Shown here in pieces: positions 8,826 through 17,288 of a DNA stretch of 61,154 nucleotides (position 1 is the first letter of the stretch; every line of letters starts with the position of its first letter). Below the pieces are notes generated by a model that did not search any database, was not told the DNA's origin, and saw only the letters and a program-made list of their open reading frames with translations. This stretch comes from Ignavibacteriales bacterium (GTDB taxonomy: Bacteria > Bacteroidota > Ignavibacteria > Ignavibacteriales > SURF-24), in contig JAPLFH010000031.1 of assembly GCA_026390815.1 (NCBI GenBank), positions 1-61,154 of the forward strand. Reading direction: 5' to 3'. Both the position numbers and the translations under genes were made by a program.

Positions 8826-8870
8826 ACCTCCTTGTATTTATGTTAGATAATTGCCAGGCATCCATGCCTG
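8826..8870 (-). promoter_or_regulatory. Flagellin A leader: hairpin with GGA loop plus SD
   Basis: On the transcript a hairpin, CAGGC/GCCTG with loop ATGGAT (8855-8870), lies 21 bases before a perfect Shine-Dalgarno site AAGGAGGT (8826-8833) set in the context TACAAGGAGGT. CsrA proteins bind ANGGA, ideally in hairpin loops, and in Bacillus repress flagellin from one hairpin site plus one site over the SD. The same two-site layout is seen here, and the second flagellin gene repeats it. CsrA control is an inference; no csrA or fliW gene is in the window. Confidence 0.55.
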
Positions 8871-8909
8871 TATTTGTTTGTTAGTTTATTTAAATGGTTC
8901 TCAATTTCA

Positions 8910-8936
8910 TTATCGATAGGATTTTTTTTTTTTTTA
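8910..8936 (-). promoter_or_regulatory. Sigma-28-like promoter of flagellin A
   Basis: Read on the minus strand: TAAA (8933-8936), 15-base spacer made mostly of an A tract, then ATCGATAA (8910-8917), close to the FliA consensus TAAA-N15-GCCGATAA. The following AATTGAGAA is shared with the other flagellin promoter, which supports function. Confidence 0.7.
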
Positions 8937-9353
8937 GGTTTGTTCGCAACAAAGTTTAGAAAAATATTTTGTAAAAATGATTTCTCTTTAGTTTTGCCCG
9001 ATGATTTTTTTGCGAAGATAATTGTTACTACTATAAGTTTGAAATGAGGTAAGATTTTACTTTATATTTTCTTCCCACACAGCAACCTAATATTTTTTTA
9101 AACAGATAGCGAGAATTGCGTTTTACCAAAATGAAGGTAGCGGTGGTTCAAATTAAAATTAGTGTAATAGTATAATCCTATTTTGCGCAGTTTATAAGAT
9201 GAAAATTTTGTAGAGGATTTAATCAATCCTTCCCGTGTATGCAATATCGAAATGAAGATTTAACCAATTAAAAAACTTGATCATTCGTTGCCAATATTTT
9301 TCTTCGTGTTCAGATTCTTTGTCATCAATTACAATAAAAATATATTTTCAAAA
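8937..9353. other. Gene-free AT-rich spacer between the flagellin genes
   Basis: No open frame with a ribosome site, no inverted repeat of note and no RNA-like structure was recognised. The 14-T run at 8922-8935 belongs to the flagellin A promoter spacer. Confidence 0.6.
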
Positions 9354-9381
9354 TACCCCCGGAGCTAACCCTCCGGGGGTA
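9354..9381 (-). terminator. Terminator of flagellin gene B
   Basis: TACCCCCGGAG (9354-9364) and CTCCGGGGGTA (9371-9381) form a perfect 11-bp stem with a 6-base loop, followed on the minus strand by TTTTGAAAATATATTTTT. The outer nine pairs equal those of the flagellin A terminator. Confidence 0.9.
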
Positions 9382-9401
9382 CCACGTATTCAGATTTCCT
9401 C

Positions 9402-10232
9402 TTATCTAAAGAGGGACAAAAGGTTTTGTGGAGAAGCATTCATTTGAGCAAACATTGCTGTTCCAATCTGTTGAGCAATTTGCCCTTTGCTGGCATTCAT
9501 TTGCTCCAGAACAACATCAGAATCAAATATGTTTGAGAGTGTTGATGCATTATTTGTGATGGATGCTGTTAAGAATTCTTCTCTTGAACCAAGAGACTGT
9601 TGCAAGTTACCAATTCTGCCTAACGCATTTCGTACACTATCTGCAACCGTTGAAGTATCATAACCAAGAACCGTTGCATCTGTTACTGAGGTCAGGTTGG
9701 ATGTGCCAATAGCTGTTGCCAATGCTGCTGTACCAAGGTAGCTGCTGCTTCCAAAATCCACACTAAATGAAGCTCCACCTACGTCAAATGCTGCGCTTGT
9801 TAATGCAGTTGATCCGTCTGTGCTAGCTAACAACTGTGTGCCGTTGATGTTTGTATTCTTTAGAATAGAATCAATTTCACCGGCAAGAGTTCTAATATCA
9901 GATGCTATGCTTGCTGCATTTTTTAACGGATCATCAGAATCGGTTTGTTTAGCCTGGATCTGATTTAACTTATCATTTATCTGTTGCAAAGCCATTTCTG
10001 CGGTTGATAAATAATTTTTTGCAGAAGAAATATTACCGAGCTGTGCTTTCATTTTCAAGTTCTGAGCTTCAAGTTTTTTACCAACGTTGAAACCAGAAGT
10101 ATCATCAGCAACAGAGTTGATCTTCTTTAAAGTAGCTAAACGAAGTTGGGCTTGAGCGGTAGCGGCATTAGTTTTTGCTAATGCATTATAGGCGTCTAAA
10201 GCGCCCGAATTGGTGTTAATCGAGAATCCCAT
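9402..10232 (-). CDS. fliC: Flagellin B
   Basis: A 276-aa flagellin, same length as flagellin A. N-terminal residues 1-145 differ from A at only a few positions (for example NALAKT for NALSKT, DSDDPLKNAAS for DADDPLKNSAS). The C-terminal 70 residues are almost the same (DSDVV for DADVV, ASKG for ASRG). The central 60 residues differ widely. The start ATG has AAGGAGGT 5 bases upstream. Both copies keep complete export and polymerisation ends, so both should be functional. The Ser/Thr-rich centre is where O-linked glycans usually sit. The glycosyltransferase genes begin 194 bp upstream on the same strand. Confidence 0.95.
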   Translation of the reverse strand: MGFSINTNSGALDAYNALAKTNAATAQAQLRLATLKKINSVADDTSGFNVGKKLEAQNLKMKAQLGNISSAKNYLSTAEMALQQINDKLNQIQAKQTDSDDPLKNAASIASDIRTLAGEIDSILKNTNINGTQLLASTDGSTALTSAAFDVGGASFSVDFGSSSYLGTAALATAIGTSNLTSVTDATVLGYDTSTVADSVRNALGRIGNLQQSLGSREEFLTASITNNASTLSNIFDSDVVLEQMNASKGQIAQQIGTAMFAQMNASPQNLLSLFR

Positions 10233-10237
10233 AATAT

Positions 10238-10280
10238 ACCTCCTTGTATTTTGTTGTAAAATTTCAGGCTTCCTTGCCTG
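10238..10280 (-). promoter_or_regulatory. Flagellin B leader: hairpin with GGA loop plus SD
   Basis: CAGGC/GCCTG with loop AAGGAA (10265-10280) lies 19 bases before AAGGAGGT (10238-10245), again within TACAAGGAGGT. Stem bases and GGA loop are kept relative to flagellin A while the flanking sequence drifts, as expected of a selected RNA element. A CsrA-type site is the leading guess. Confidence 0.55.
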
Positions 10281-10317
10281 ATTGTATCTTTAATAGATAA
10301 TTCGATTCTCAATTCTA

Positions 10318-10342
10318 TTATCGGAAGTAATTATTTTTTTTA
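10318..10342 (-). promoter_or_regulatory. Sigma-28-like promoter of flagellin B
   Basis: On the minus strand, TCCGATAA (10318-10325) is a 7 of 8 match to the FliA -10 GCCGATAA. It is preceded by a TATATAAA-rich stretch giving TAAA 13 bases, or TATA 15 bases, upstream. Sequence just downstream (GAATTGAGAA) matches the flagellin A promoter. Confidence 0.7.
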
Positions 10343-10403
10343 TATATATAATGCAATTTATTTTAATAATTATTTTTTGTGTTATTAAACGATGAAAAGA
10401 TTT

Positions 10404-10419
10404 ACCAAATTCATTTGGT
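10404..10419 (-). terminator. Possible terminator after glycosyltransferase operon
   Basis: ACCAAAT/ATTTGGT is a perfect 7-bp stem with a 2-base loop, 8 bp after the 516-aa glycosyltransferase stop; AAATCTTTTC follows on the minus strand. It is AT-rich and weak. Confidence 0.35.
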
Positions 10420-10426
10420 CACTTAA

Positions 10427-11977
10427 TCAAAATAATGCTGTGAGTTTCTGTTTAAGCAATGGTAGCCTGGCTTTTATTTCTGGAATATTACTATAATTAG
10501 TTTCAAGAAAATTTATATAACCGGATATTTTGTTTACCTGATTTGATTTTACATAAAGAGAAATTAAGTGAAAAAGTGTAGATGGTTCACTTTCATTAGA
10601 ATCAACAAGAGACTCTAAAACTGTAATTGCTTTTTCAACCAAATTATTATCAGCCAGAGTTACTCCATATAAACTCACAAAGCCTGGCTCCTTTGAAAAA
10701 CTATAAGCCAGTTTCTCCAGTATTCTTAATTTTGATTCGGAGAAATTATATATCCGTAAAAATTCAAGAAAGTAATCCAAATTTTTTCTATTAATTAAAC
10801 CAACAAGTTCCATTTCCTCGTTTTCACTTAAACGAATTTTTGAACATAACTTCTTTATCAAACCAATTTTTTTATCAAAATTATTTCCCGGTTGAATTCG
10901 CAAATATTTTTCTAAAGCGGTTAAATAAAAATCCAGATTTTTTTTATTTTCCGATTGTATGGCTAAGATAATTCCAAAATATATTATTTCATCTTCACTT
11001 AGAATTATATCAATTGAAGAATAATTATTTCCGGTAAACAACCTGTTATTCTGCTCCAACGCCATCGCGCAATAGTATTCGGCTTTTGATAAATTTTGCA
11101 AACGCAAATATATTTTTGATGCAAGCAAATTTAAGTAGGGTTGTTTGCCGTCAAACTTCAAACCTTCAATAACAAACTTATGTGCTGCTTCTACTTTATG
11201 TTCTTTTAAGTAAATATTAGAAATTAGACCACAAGAGATTGCCCGCTGCTGGATGTTCAATTCATTTTTTTCTAAAGCCTCAAACGAAAATTTTATGGCA
11301 TTTTCATTGTCATCAAGGACATTATAAGTTTGTGCAAGCTGGTATGCACAGTATGCTGAATTGCTGGTTTCGTAATCTTCTAAAAGCAATTGAAGATTGC
11401 GTTTGGCTTTCCCCTTTTTTGCATCTGAAGAAATATTATAACCAAGATGAATTATTTCTATCGATGAATCAACAATTTTATATTTTAATTGAAGCAACGA
11501 TGAATCAATTTGTTCATGCACTCGTCCGGCAAATTTTACTTCGGGTTGATTTCTGAACAACCGGGTATATTTCATCGTATTAGTGCGATTGAATTCTGCA
11601 TCAATATTTTTTACAATACATTTTATTCCAATGTTTTCATTTCTGCTAACCAACACTTTTAATTCAGAAATTGATTTTGCTGATAATCTTTCATCTGCAT
11701 CAAGATATAAAATCCAATCTCCGGTGCATTTACTAATTGCAAAATTTCTTGCGGCAGAAAAATTATTTATCCATGTAAAATGAAAAATATTTGAGTCGAA
11801 TGATTCAGCAATTTCAAGAGACTTGTCTGACGAACCAGTATCTACAATTATAATTTCTTCTGCTACATCTTTAACAGATTCCAGACAATCTCTCAAATAC
11901 TTTTCTTCGTTTTTTATAATCATGCAAAGACTTAACACAACTGCATAATCCTTTCCTCTGTTATAATTTCCATTCAT
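10427..11977 (-). CDS. GT2 glycosyltransferase with TPR tail
   Basis: A 516-aa cytoplasmic protein. Residues about 14-240 are a GT-A family 2 glycosyltransferase: LSLCMIIKNEEKYLRDCLES, VDTGSSDKS and the metal/nucleotide-binding DADE at 93-96, then an RVHEQI segment common in this subgroup. Residues about 200-510 are helical TPR-like repeats (NAYCAYQLAQTYN-type). GT2-TPR proteins of this kind often modify surface proteins or polysaccharides. Proximity to two flagellin genes suggests flagellin as acceptor, which is inference. It follows the giant 1732-aa transferase by 112 bp on the same strand. Confidence 0.82.
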   Translation of the reverse strand: MNGNYNRGKDYAVVLSLCMIIKNEEKYLRDCLESVKDVAEEIIIVDTGSSDKSLEIAESFDSNIFHFTWINNFSAARNFAISKCTGDWILYLDADERLSAKSISELKVLVSRNENIGIKCIVKNIDAEFNRTNTMKYTRLFRNQPEVKFAGRVHEQIDSSLLQLKYKIVDSSIEIIHLGYNISSDAKKGKAKRNLQLLLEDYETSNSAYCAYQLAQTYNVLDDNENAIKFSFEALEKNELNIQQRAISCGLISNIYLKEHKVEAAHKFVIEGLKFDGKQPYLNLLASKIYLRLQNLSKAEYYCAMALEQNNRLFTGNNYSSIDIILSEDEIIYFGIILAIQSENKKNLDFYLTALEKYLRIQPGNNFDKKIGLIKKLCSKIRLSENEEMELVGLINRKNLDYFLEFLRIYNFSESKLRILEKLAYSFSKEPGFVSLYGVTLADNNLVEKAITVLESLVDSNESEPSTLFHLISLYVKSNQVNKISGYINFLETNYSNIPEIKARLPLLKQKLTALF

Positions 11978-12089
11978 CCATTTAACTCACTTGCAATATC
12001 AGGTAAGCGAAAGTATTATTCTAAAATTGAATGTGCCTGATAAAATTTCTTAGAAATGCAAAAATACACTTCAGTCACATCATCATAAT

Positions 12090-15000
12090 TTATAAATTTA
12101 TTTCTGATTCAGTTCTGTTATCAACTATCTCAAAATTTGTATCAGCAACATCCATTGATTTAAATAATGAATTATGATCTCTATCTAATCCCAATATTTC
12201 GTTTACTTTTATTAACCCATCGATGGCTGTGCTGTTTTGCAAATCATTTTTAACCGCCCACTCGAACATAGTTTTGGAAGTTTCATAAATACCTGCCTGT
12301 AAAAAAACCTCCCCCAATCCATGGCAAACTTCTGAAGAGACAGGATTCATTTCCAAAGCACTTTCAAAATATTGTTTTGCAGTTTCCAAATCCCCAATAT
12401 TTAATAAGCAAAATGCCTTTGCTTTGTAAAGTTCATATTGGATGGATAACTGGTTTAACTTTGATTCAACTAATTCATCCTCAATTTTGTTAAACATATT
12501 TAATGAATCAAAATAATTGTCCGTATAATACAAACCTAGTGCTTCAAAAAATGTGGCTTTGATTACCGGGGATACATCATTCGTATAATTACTCAATTCT
12601 TTAATTGTTGAATTTAACTTTTCTATTTTCTTCGAGTATTTTATCGCAAATTCATTTTGTGGTTCAAGTAAAAGTATTTCATCAAATGCGGTTTTTGCCT
12701 TTTCATATTCTCTGTTACTCATATAAAAAGTTGCTTGCAATAAAAGAATGATTGGAAGATATGTTACCTGATCAATAAATACATTCTCGGATTTTGCGTT
12801 ATCAATCAATTCAATCAACTTAATAAAACTTTTTTCAGTTATTTTGATGGCATTATTATTTACAAACACCCTAATTTGTTCTTCAACTAATAATCCCTGT
12901 TCTCTTCGCACAAGCATTTTCAAGGCTGAGTTAGAATACTGTTTATAGCTTTCCATCGATTTTAAATTTAATATTTTCTCTTTCACATTTTCTAAATCAG
13001 TTTTATTAAGGATGAATTTGCATAAATATTTTTTTTGAAGAGTAATTTTTTCCAAATTCGTTTTCTTTTTATCCCGATGTTCTGCGCTATTTTCAGAATA
13101 GTAATACACTCCTAAAAATTCATTTAAATGTTGAAAGTCCGTTTTATTACTTATTCTTAACCAAAACTCATAATCACCAGTCACTTGAAGATTCTCATCG
13201 AAATAGCCGAACTTTTCATGAAGGGCTTTTCTCCACATAGGGTGTGGTCCTATATAGCATCCAAACAAAAGAAGATCGCTATCATAATTTGCCCACACAC
13301 ATGTTTCATTTTTAGAGAGCGAAGAAAATGTAGAATTAGGATCTGTAGTTTTGTAATCATCTGCATATACAACCCCAATTTGGTGGTTGTCATCCAATGT
13401 TGATGCTTTTATTTCCAAAGCATCATTTCTATTTCTATCATCTGTATTAGCGTTTGTTATGTATTTGCCTTTGGCTGCTTTAATTCCTCTATTCCAGGCT
13501 GCATAAATAGATTCTCTGTTCTCGGTTTTTAAATAATTTATGTTTTTATACTTCGACTGATACTTACGAATGATAACTTCTTCATTCTGCTTAGAGCCCG
13601 AATTAATAACTATTATTTCTAATTCTCCTTTTTTATACAAGGTTTGTTCCACCAAATCTTTCAGGCACCCTTCAATAAACTTTTCAGAATTGTATGTTGA
13701 AACAATTGCACTTACTTCAAATTCTTCGCGTTTATTTTTCTTTTTAATTTTTTCAAGTAAAATTTTTGCATCTGCAAAATACTGGTTTTGTTCAATTGCC
13801 TTTCTCACCAGAAGCTTTGCTTCATCAAACTTGTTAATATCGAATGCAGAACAAGCTGCCAGATAATAAACCCGCCAATGTTTGAAGTTTTTTTTCAAGG
13901 CGGATAGAAATGAGTTTAGTGCGTTTGCTTTTTCATTTTTATAATGATAAATGGAACCGATTAAATAATCTATAAATCCATCTGTTGAATCAAGCTTTGC
14001 GAGTTGTTCTAAAATTACAAGAATATTATTGTTTGTTTTACCAAGGATTTTTTCTGCCGAAATAAATTCTGAGTTTTTTATTCTATTGCTCATTCCAAAT
14101 AATTTTTTAAGATTACTTACATCCGAATCGAATTTTTTAAACTCGGCATTGCTCTTTAGCGAATATATAACTCTTTCGTAAGTGTCAAATGGATCAGAGG
14201 TGTTCAACTTTTTCCCACTTACATCATCCATTATTTTTTCAATCGCATATTTTAAAGCTTTTGCACTGTGTTCCCAGGAAAATTTTGTTGATTGCACAAA
14301 TCCTTTCTCAATTAAATCATTCCTTATTTCCAACTTTTGTATTTCAATAAGCGCATGTTGCATCTCATTAACATTATCTTCATCAACAAAAACAGCCGCT
14401 TTTCCTGCAACTTCTGGAATTGAAGAATTTTTACATGTAATTACCGGGCAACCGGATTTCATAGCTTCCAATATCGGCAGCCCAAATCCTTCGTATTTAG
14501 ATGGATAAACCAGGGCTACAGCCCCGCTGTAAGCAACCGATAATTCCTCATCCCGAAGAAATTGTATTTGATATTTTGTTCCCTCTAGGTAGGATTTAAA
14601 GATTGATTCCAGCTCCGGTTTTCCACCAGTACAGAAAATTTCAAATTCATTTTTGTTTTCCAGTTTAGCAAATGCTTTAAAGAAGAGAATTGCATTCTTG
14701 TATTCAAGTCTGTTACCAACTAAAATAAAATATGGTTTCTTAATATTAAACTTCGATTTAAAATTTTCTAATTCACTTTTTTTCCGGGGATGAAAATCGC
14801 CGGCAACGGCATTGCTTACCAGGTAACTTTTCTTATCACAATATTCCGGATATAATTTTCTAAAATCATCAATTGTATTTTGAGATACACCAAAATATGC
14901 GTTTGCCTTAGCCAATGCTTTTAGCTTTGCCCGCCATTCGGATTTGGTTAAATCCAAGCCCAATATTTCAGGAATCATATCATGAAGCAACAAGGCGTTG

Positions 15001-17288
15001 TGAGTATTTTCCGGATACGTATAATAAGTTGAAATAAAAAGACTCACTTCATTATCATCACATACTTCCTGCAAATAAAGTGAATCGCTTTCAAATTTGA
15101 TATGGTCGTATTCTTTAATTGCAATGCTTTTTATTCCAGTAAACTTTGGTGCGGTTCCACCACGGTCCAATAAGATAATATCTTTTACCAATTCCGTTTT
15201 CGAAATTTCATTCAATAAAGAAATCCAAACTCTGCTAATACCGTATGGTCTGCCTTTTTGAAGTTGAAATATTACACCATCTATAGCAATTTTATTTTTA
15301 TTAGAAAAATTATACTCTTTGTTTTTTTCTTTTTGAAGAGCTGGCTGGATATTTAAGCTGTTTCCTTCAAGCCACTTTAGGAACCCTGATACACGATTGT
15401 TTATGGTATGTTTTTCCATTACTTCTTTATAACCAGCTTCGGCAATTTGTCTACCATATTCAGGATTATCAATTACATATTTCACTTTTTCAATAAGTTC
15501 AGGAATGTTGTTTTCATCATACAATAATAAATTTTTACCATCTTCAAAAAGAAGATTTGTTTTGCCTCCCAGAACTTTATTCTGGAAACAAACACAACCG
15601 CTACCCATTGCTTCAAATGGACGAACAACCATTGTGGGTGACAGCGAAGGCAAACCAAGTGTAATCTGATATTCATTCATCTCTTCAATAAATTGCCGGT
15701 TGGATTGCCAATTATAATCTTCATATATCTCAAATGAGTTGCTTTGTTTTAATTGTTGAGCTATTACTCTTCTTTTCGAATATGTTTTTTCATAATAAAA
15801 CGGAGTTGTTTTACCCTTAAAGAATGCTTTTTGTTTTCTTGATAAATATCGTTTAGGTTCAGGGAAAAGATTTTCATCAATTGCGAATGGCTGCCATAAA
15901 ACCGGAACTCCATAATTACCAAATAATTCTTCATCAATTTCATGTGCATAAACAACAGCCTGAACTGTTTTCATTGCATTATTGATGGCTGTTATATTGT
16001 CACTCCACCAAATATTGTTTCCTTTTATGGTCGGATTATTCATGCACTCGAATGAAAAAAGCACTTTAATTAATTTATTTTCATTCCATCTTTTTTGCCA
16101 GTCATAAGTTTTGTGCAAGTACTGTGCGTGCCATTCTGTATTCATCAGAAACATTATATCAGCATTTGGATTTTTGAGATAATTATATAACTCTTTGTTA
16201 TCCTTCTTATCACTTACATAAAATGATTTTCCATAAACATTAAATTTCTTTAGAGCTTCTGCATATCCTTCTCTAACAAACCAACTGTGTCCTTCCGGTA
16301 ATACAATGTCCACCTTAAGGTTGCTTCCTCTAGAACGAATTATATTTAAATGATTTGTCTTTTCCTTTTGGACGGGAATTACTTTTTTAGTCTCAGGTTT
16401 TTCTTTTACAAATACTTTTCCCTTAGAATGAATCGGGATACAATCATTCGTATTTAAATATTTTTGCATTACTAAATAGAATTTTTGCCAATTTTCTTTT
16501 GCGTAATCCTCAATGTTAAATCCAAGATCATTTATTACATCCTGTTCTTGCAAAACATTAAAAAATTCTACAAGTAATCCTGGAGTTATATGAGCTTTAG
16601 AATATCTACGCATTATATTCCACAGCTCTACCCATCGTTTAATGCCGCCGTTTTTGGTTTTAATTTCATCATACCATCTATAAGCTGATAGTTCTTCGTT
16701 AACTGTAACAACTTCATACTTTTGTGCAACGCGAAGCCAATATTCAAGATCCATTGCGTAAAAAAGTGTTTCATCTAAAAAACCAAGATCTTTAATTGCT
16801 TTACTATTTATAAAAGTTGATGGCTGCAAAATATAATTTGATCCTTTTAAGAGAATATCGAAATCAAATAAAAGATCGTTTGAATATTTTCTAATCCTTT
16901 TTCCGTTTTTATCGGCAATAGCTCCATTGCCAACATATAATCCTGCTTCCGGATATTTATTATACATTTCAGCTATTAAATGAAGAGCATTTGGATAGTA
17001 AAAATCATCTGAGTTTAACCATGTTACAATTTCGCCTGTAGCTTTATTAAAACCTTTGTTGATGGCGTCAGTTTGTCCCTTATCCCTTTCACTTACCCAA
17101 AAAGAAATATTTTTTTCATACTTTTTAATAATCTCCACAGAACTATCCGTCGAACCTCCATCAAAAACCATGTACTCCAGATTAGGATAATTCTGTTCAA
17201 CTACACTACGGATTGTTTCTTCTAAAAACTGTCCTTGATTATAAGATGGAGTTATAACCGTAATTTTAGGAAAATATTTCACTTCCAA
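12090..17288 (-). CDS. Giant four-glycosyltransferase fusion with TPRs
   Basis: A 1732-aa cytoplasmic polypeptide with, in order: a GT2 domain (residues about 8-230; VITPSYNQGQFLEETI, DGGSTDSS, NSDD at 92-95); a CgeB/GT1-like domain (about 325-650; PFEAMGSGCVCFQNK); a GT4 domain (about 665-1015; LLHDMIP, YPSKYEGFGLPILEAMKSG); TPR-like helices (about 1090-1190); a second GT2 domain (about 1198-1410; IVSTYNSEKFIEGCL, NTDD near 1285, GDYEFWLR); and a second TPR array (about 1500-1710). It could add several sugars in sequence. Start is TTG at 17288 or GTG at 17282; either overlaps the 2290-aa gene upstream, so the two are translationally coupled. No frameshift or signal peptide was seen. Confidence 0.82.
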   Translation of the reverse strand: MEVKYFPKITVITPSYNQGQFLEETIRSVVEQNYPNLEYMVFDGGSTDSSVEIIKKYEKNISFWVSERDKGQTDAINKGFNKATGEIVTWLNSDDFYYPNALHLIAEMYNKYPEAGLYVGNGAIADKNGKRIRKYSNDLLFDFDILLKGSNYILQPSTFINSKAIKDLGFLDETLFYAMDLEYWLRVAQKYEVVTVNEELSAYRWYDEIKTKNGGIKRWVELWNIMRRYSKAHITPGLLVEFFNVLQEQDVINDLGFNIEDYAKENWQKFYLVMQKYLNTNDCIPIHSKGKVFVKEKPETKKVIPVQKEKTNHLNIIRSRGSNLKVDIVLPEGHSWFVREGYAEALKKFNVYGKSFYVSDKKDNKELYNYLKNPNADIMFLMNTEWHAQYLHKTYDWQKRWNENKLIKVLFSFECMNNPTIKGNNIWWSDNITAINNAMKTVQAVVYAHEIDEELFGNYGVPVLWQPFAIDENLFPEPKRYLSRKQKAFFKGKTTPFYYEKTYSKRRVIAQQLKQSNSFEIYEDYNWQSNRQFIEEMNEYQITLGLPSLSPTMVVRPFEAMGSGCVCFQNKVLGGKTNLLFEDGKNLLLYDENNIPELIEKVKYVIDNPEYGRQIAEAGYKEVMEKHTINNRVSGFLKWLEGNSLNIQPALQKEKNKEYNFSNKNKIAIDGVIFQLQKGRPYGISRVWISLLNEISKTELVKDIILLDRGGTAPKFTGIKSIAIKEYDHIKFESDSLYLQEVCDDNEVSLFISTYYTYPENTHNALLLHDMIPEILGLDLTKSEWRAKLKALAKANAYFGVSQNTIDDFRKLYPEYCDKKSYLVSNAVAGDFHPRKKSELENFKSKFNIKKPYFILVGNRLEYKNAILFFKAFAKLENKNEFEIFCTGGKPELESIFKSYLEGTKYQIQFLRDEELSVAYSGAVALVYPSKYEGFGLPILEAMKSGCPVITCKNSSIPEVAGKAAVFVDEDNVNEMQHALIEIQKLEIRNDLIEKGFVQSTKFSWEHSAKALKYAIEKIMDDVSGKKLNTSDPFDTYERVIYSLKSNAEFKKFDSDVSNLKKLFGMSNRIKNSEFISAEKILGKTNNNILVILEQLAKLDSTDGFIDYLIGSIYHYKNEKANALNSFLSALKKNFKHWRVYYLAACSAFDINKFDEAKLLVRKAIEQNQYFADAKILLEKIKKKNKREEFEVSAIVSTYNSEKFIEGCLKDLVEQTLYKKGELEIIVINSGSKQNEEVIIRKYQSKYKNINYLKTENRESIYAAWNRGIKAAKGKYITNANTDDRNRNDALEIKASTLDDNHQIGVVYADDYKTTDPNSTFSSLSKNETCVWANYDSDLLLFGCYIGPHPMWRKALHEKFGYFDENLQVTGDYEFWLRISNKTDFQHLNEFLGVYYYSENSAEHRDKKKTNLEKITLQKKYLCKFILNKTDLENVKEKILNLKSMESYKQYSNSALKMLVRREQGLLVEEQIRVFVNNNAIKITEKSFIKLIELIDNAKSENVFIDQVTYLPIILLLQATFYMSNREYEKAKTAFDEILLLEPQNEFAIKYSKKIEKLNSTIKELSNYTNDVSPVIKATFFEALGLYYTDNYFDSLNMFNKIEDELVESKLNQLSIQYELYKAKAFCLLNIGDLETAKQYFESALEMNPVSSEVCHGLGEVFLQAGIYETSKTMFEWAVKNDLQNSTAIDGLIKVNEILGLDRDHNSLFKSMDVADTNFEIVDNRTESEINL

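Noticed and set aside
8922-8935. The 14-T run as a terminator or phase-variation tract
   Set aside because: It has no hairpin and lies between the -35 and -10 of the flagellin A promoter on the minus strand. Length-dependent promoter switching is possible but nothing here shows it.
7990-10232. Assembly duplication of one flagellin gene
   Set aside because: The centres, promoters and spacers differ too much for a copied contig segment; these are true paralogues.
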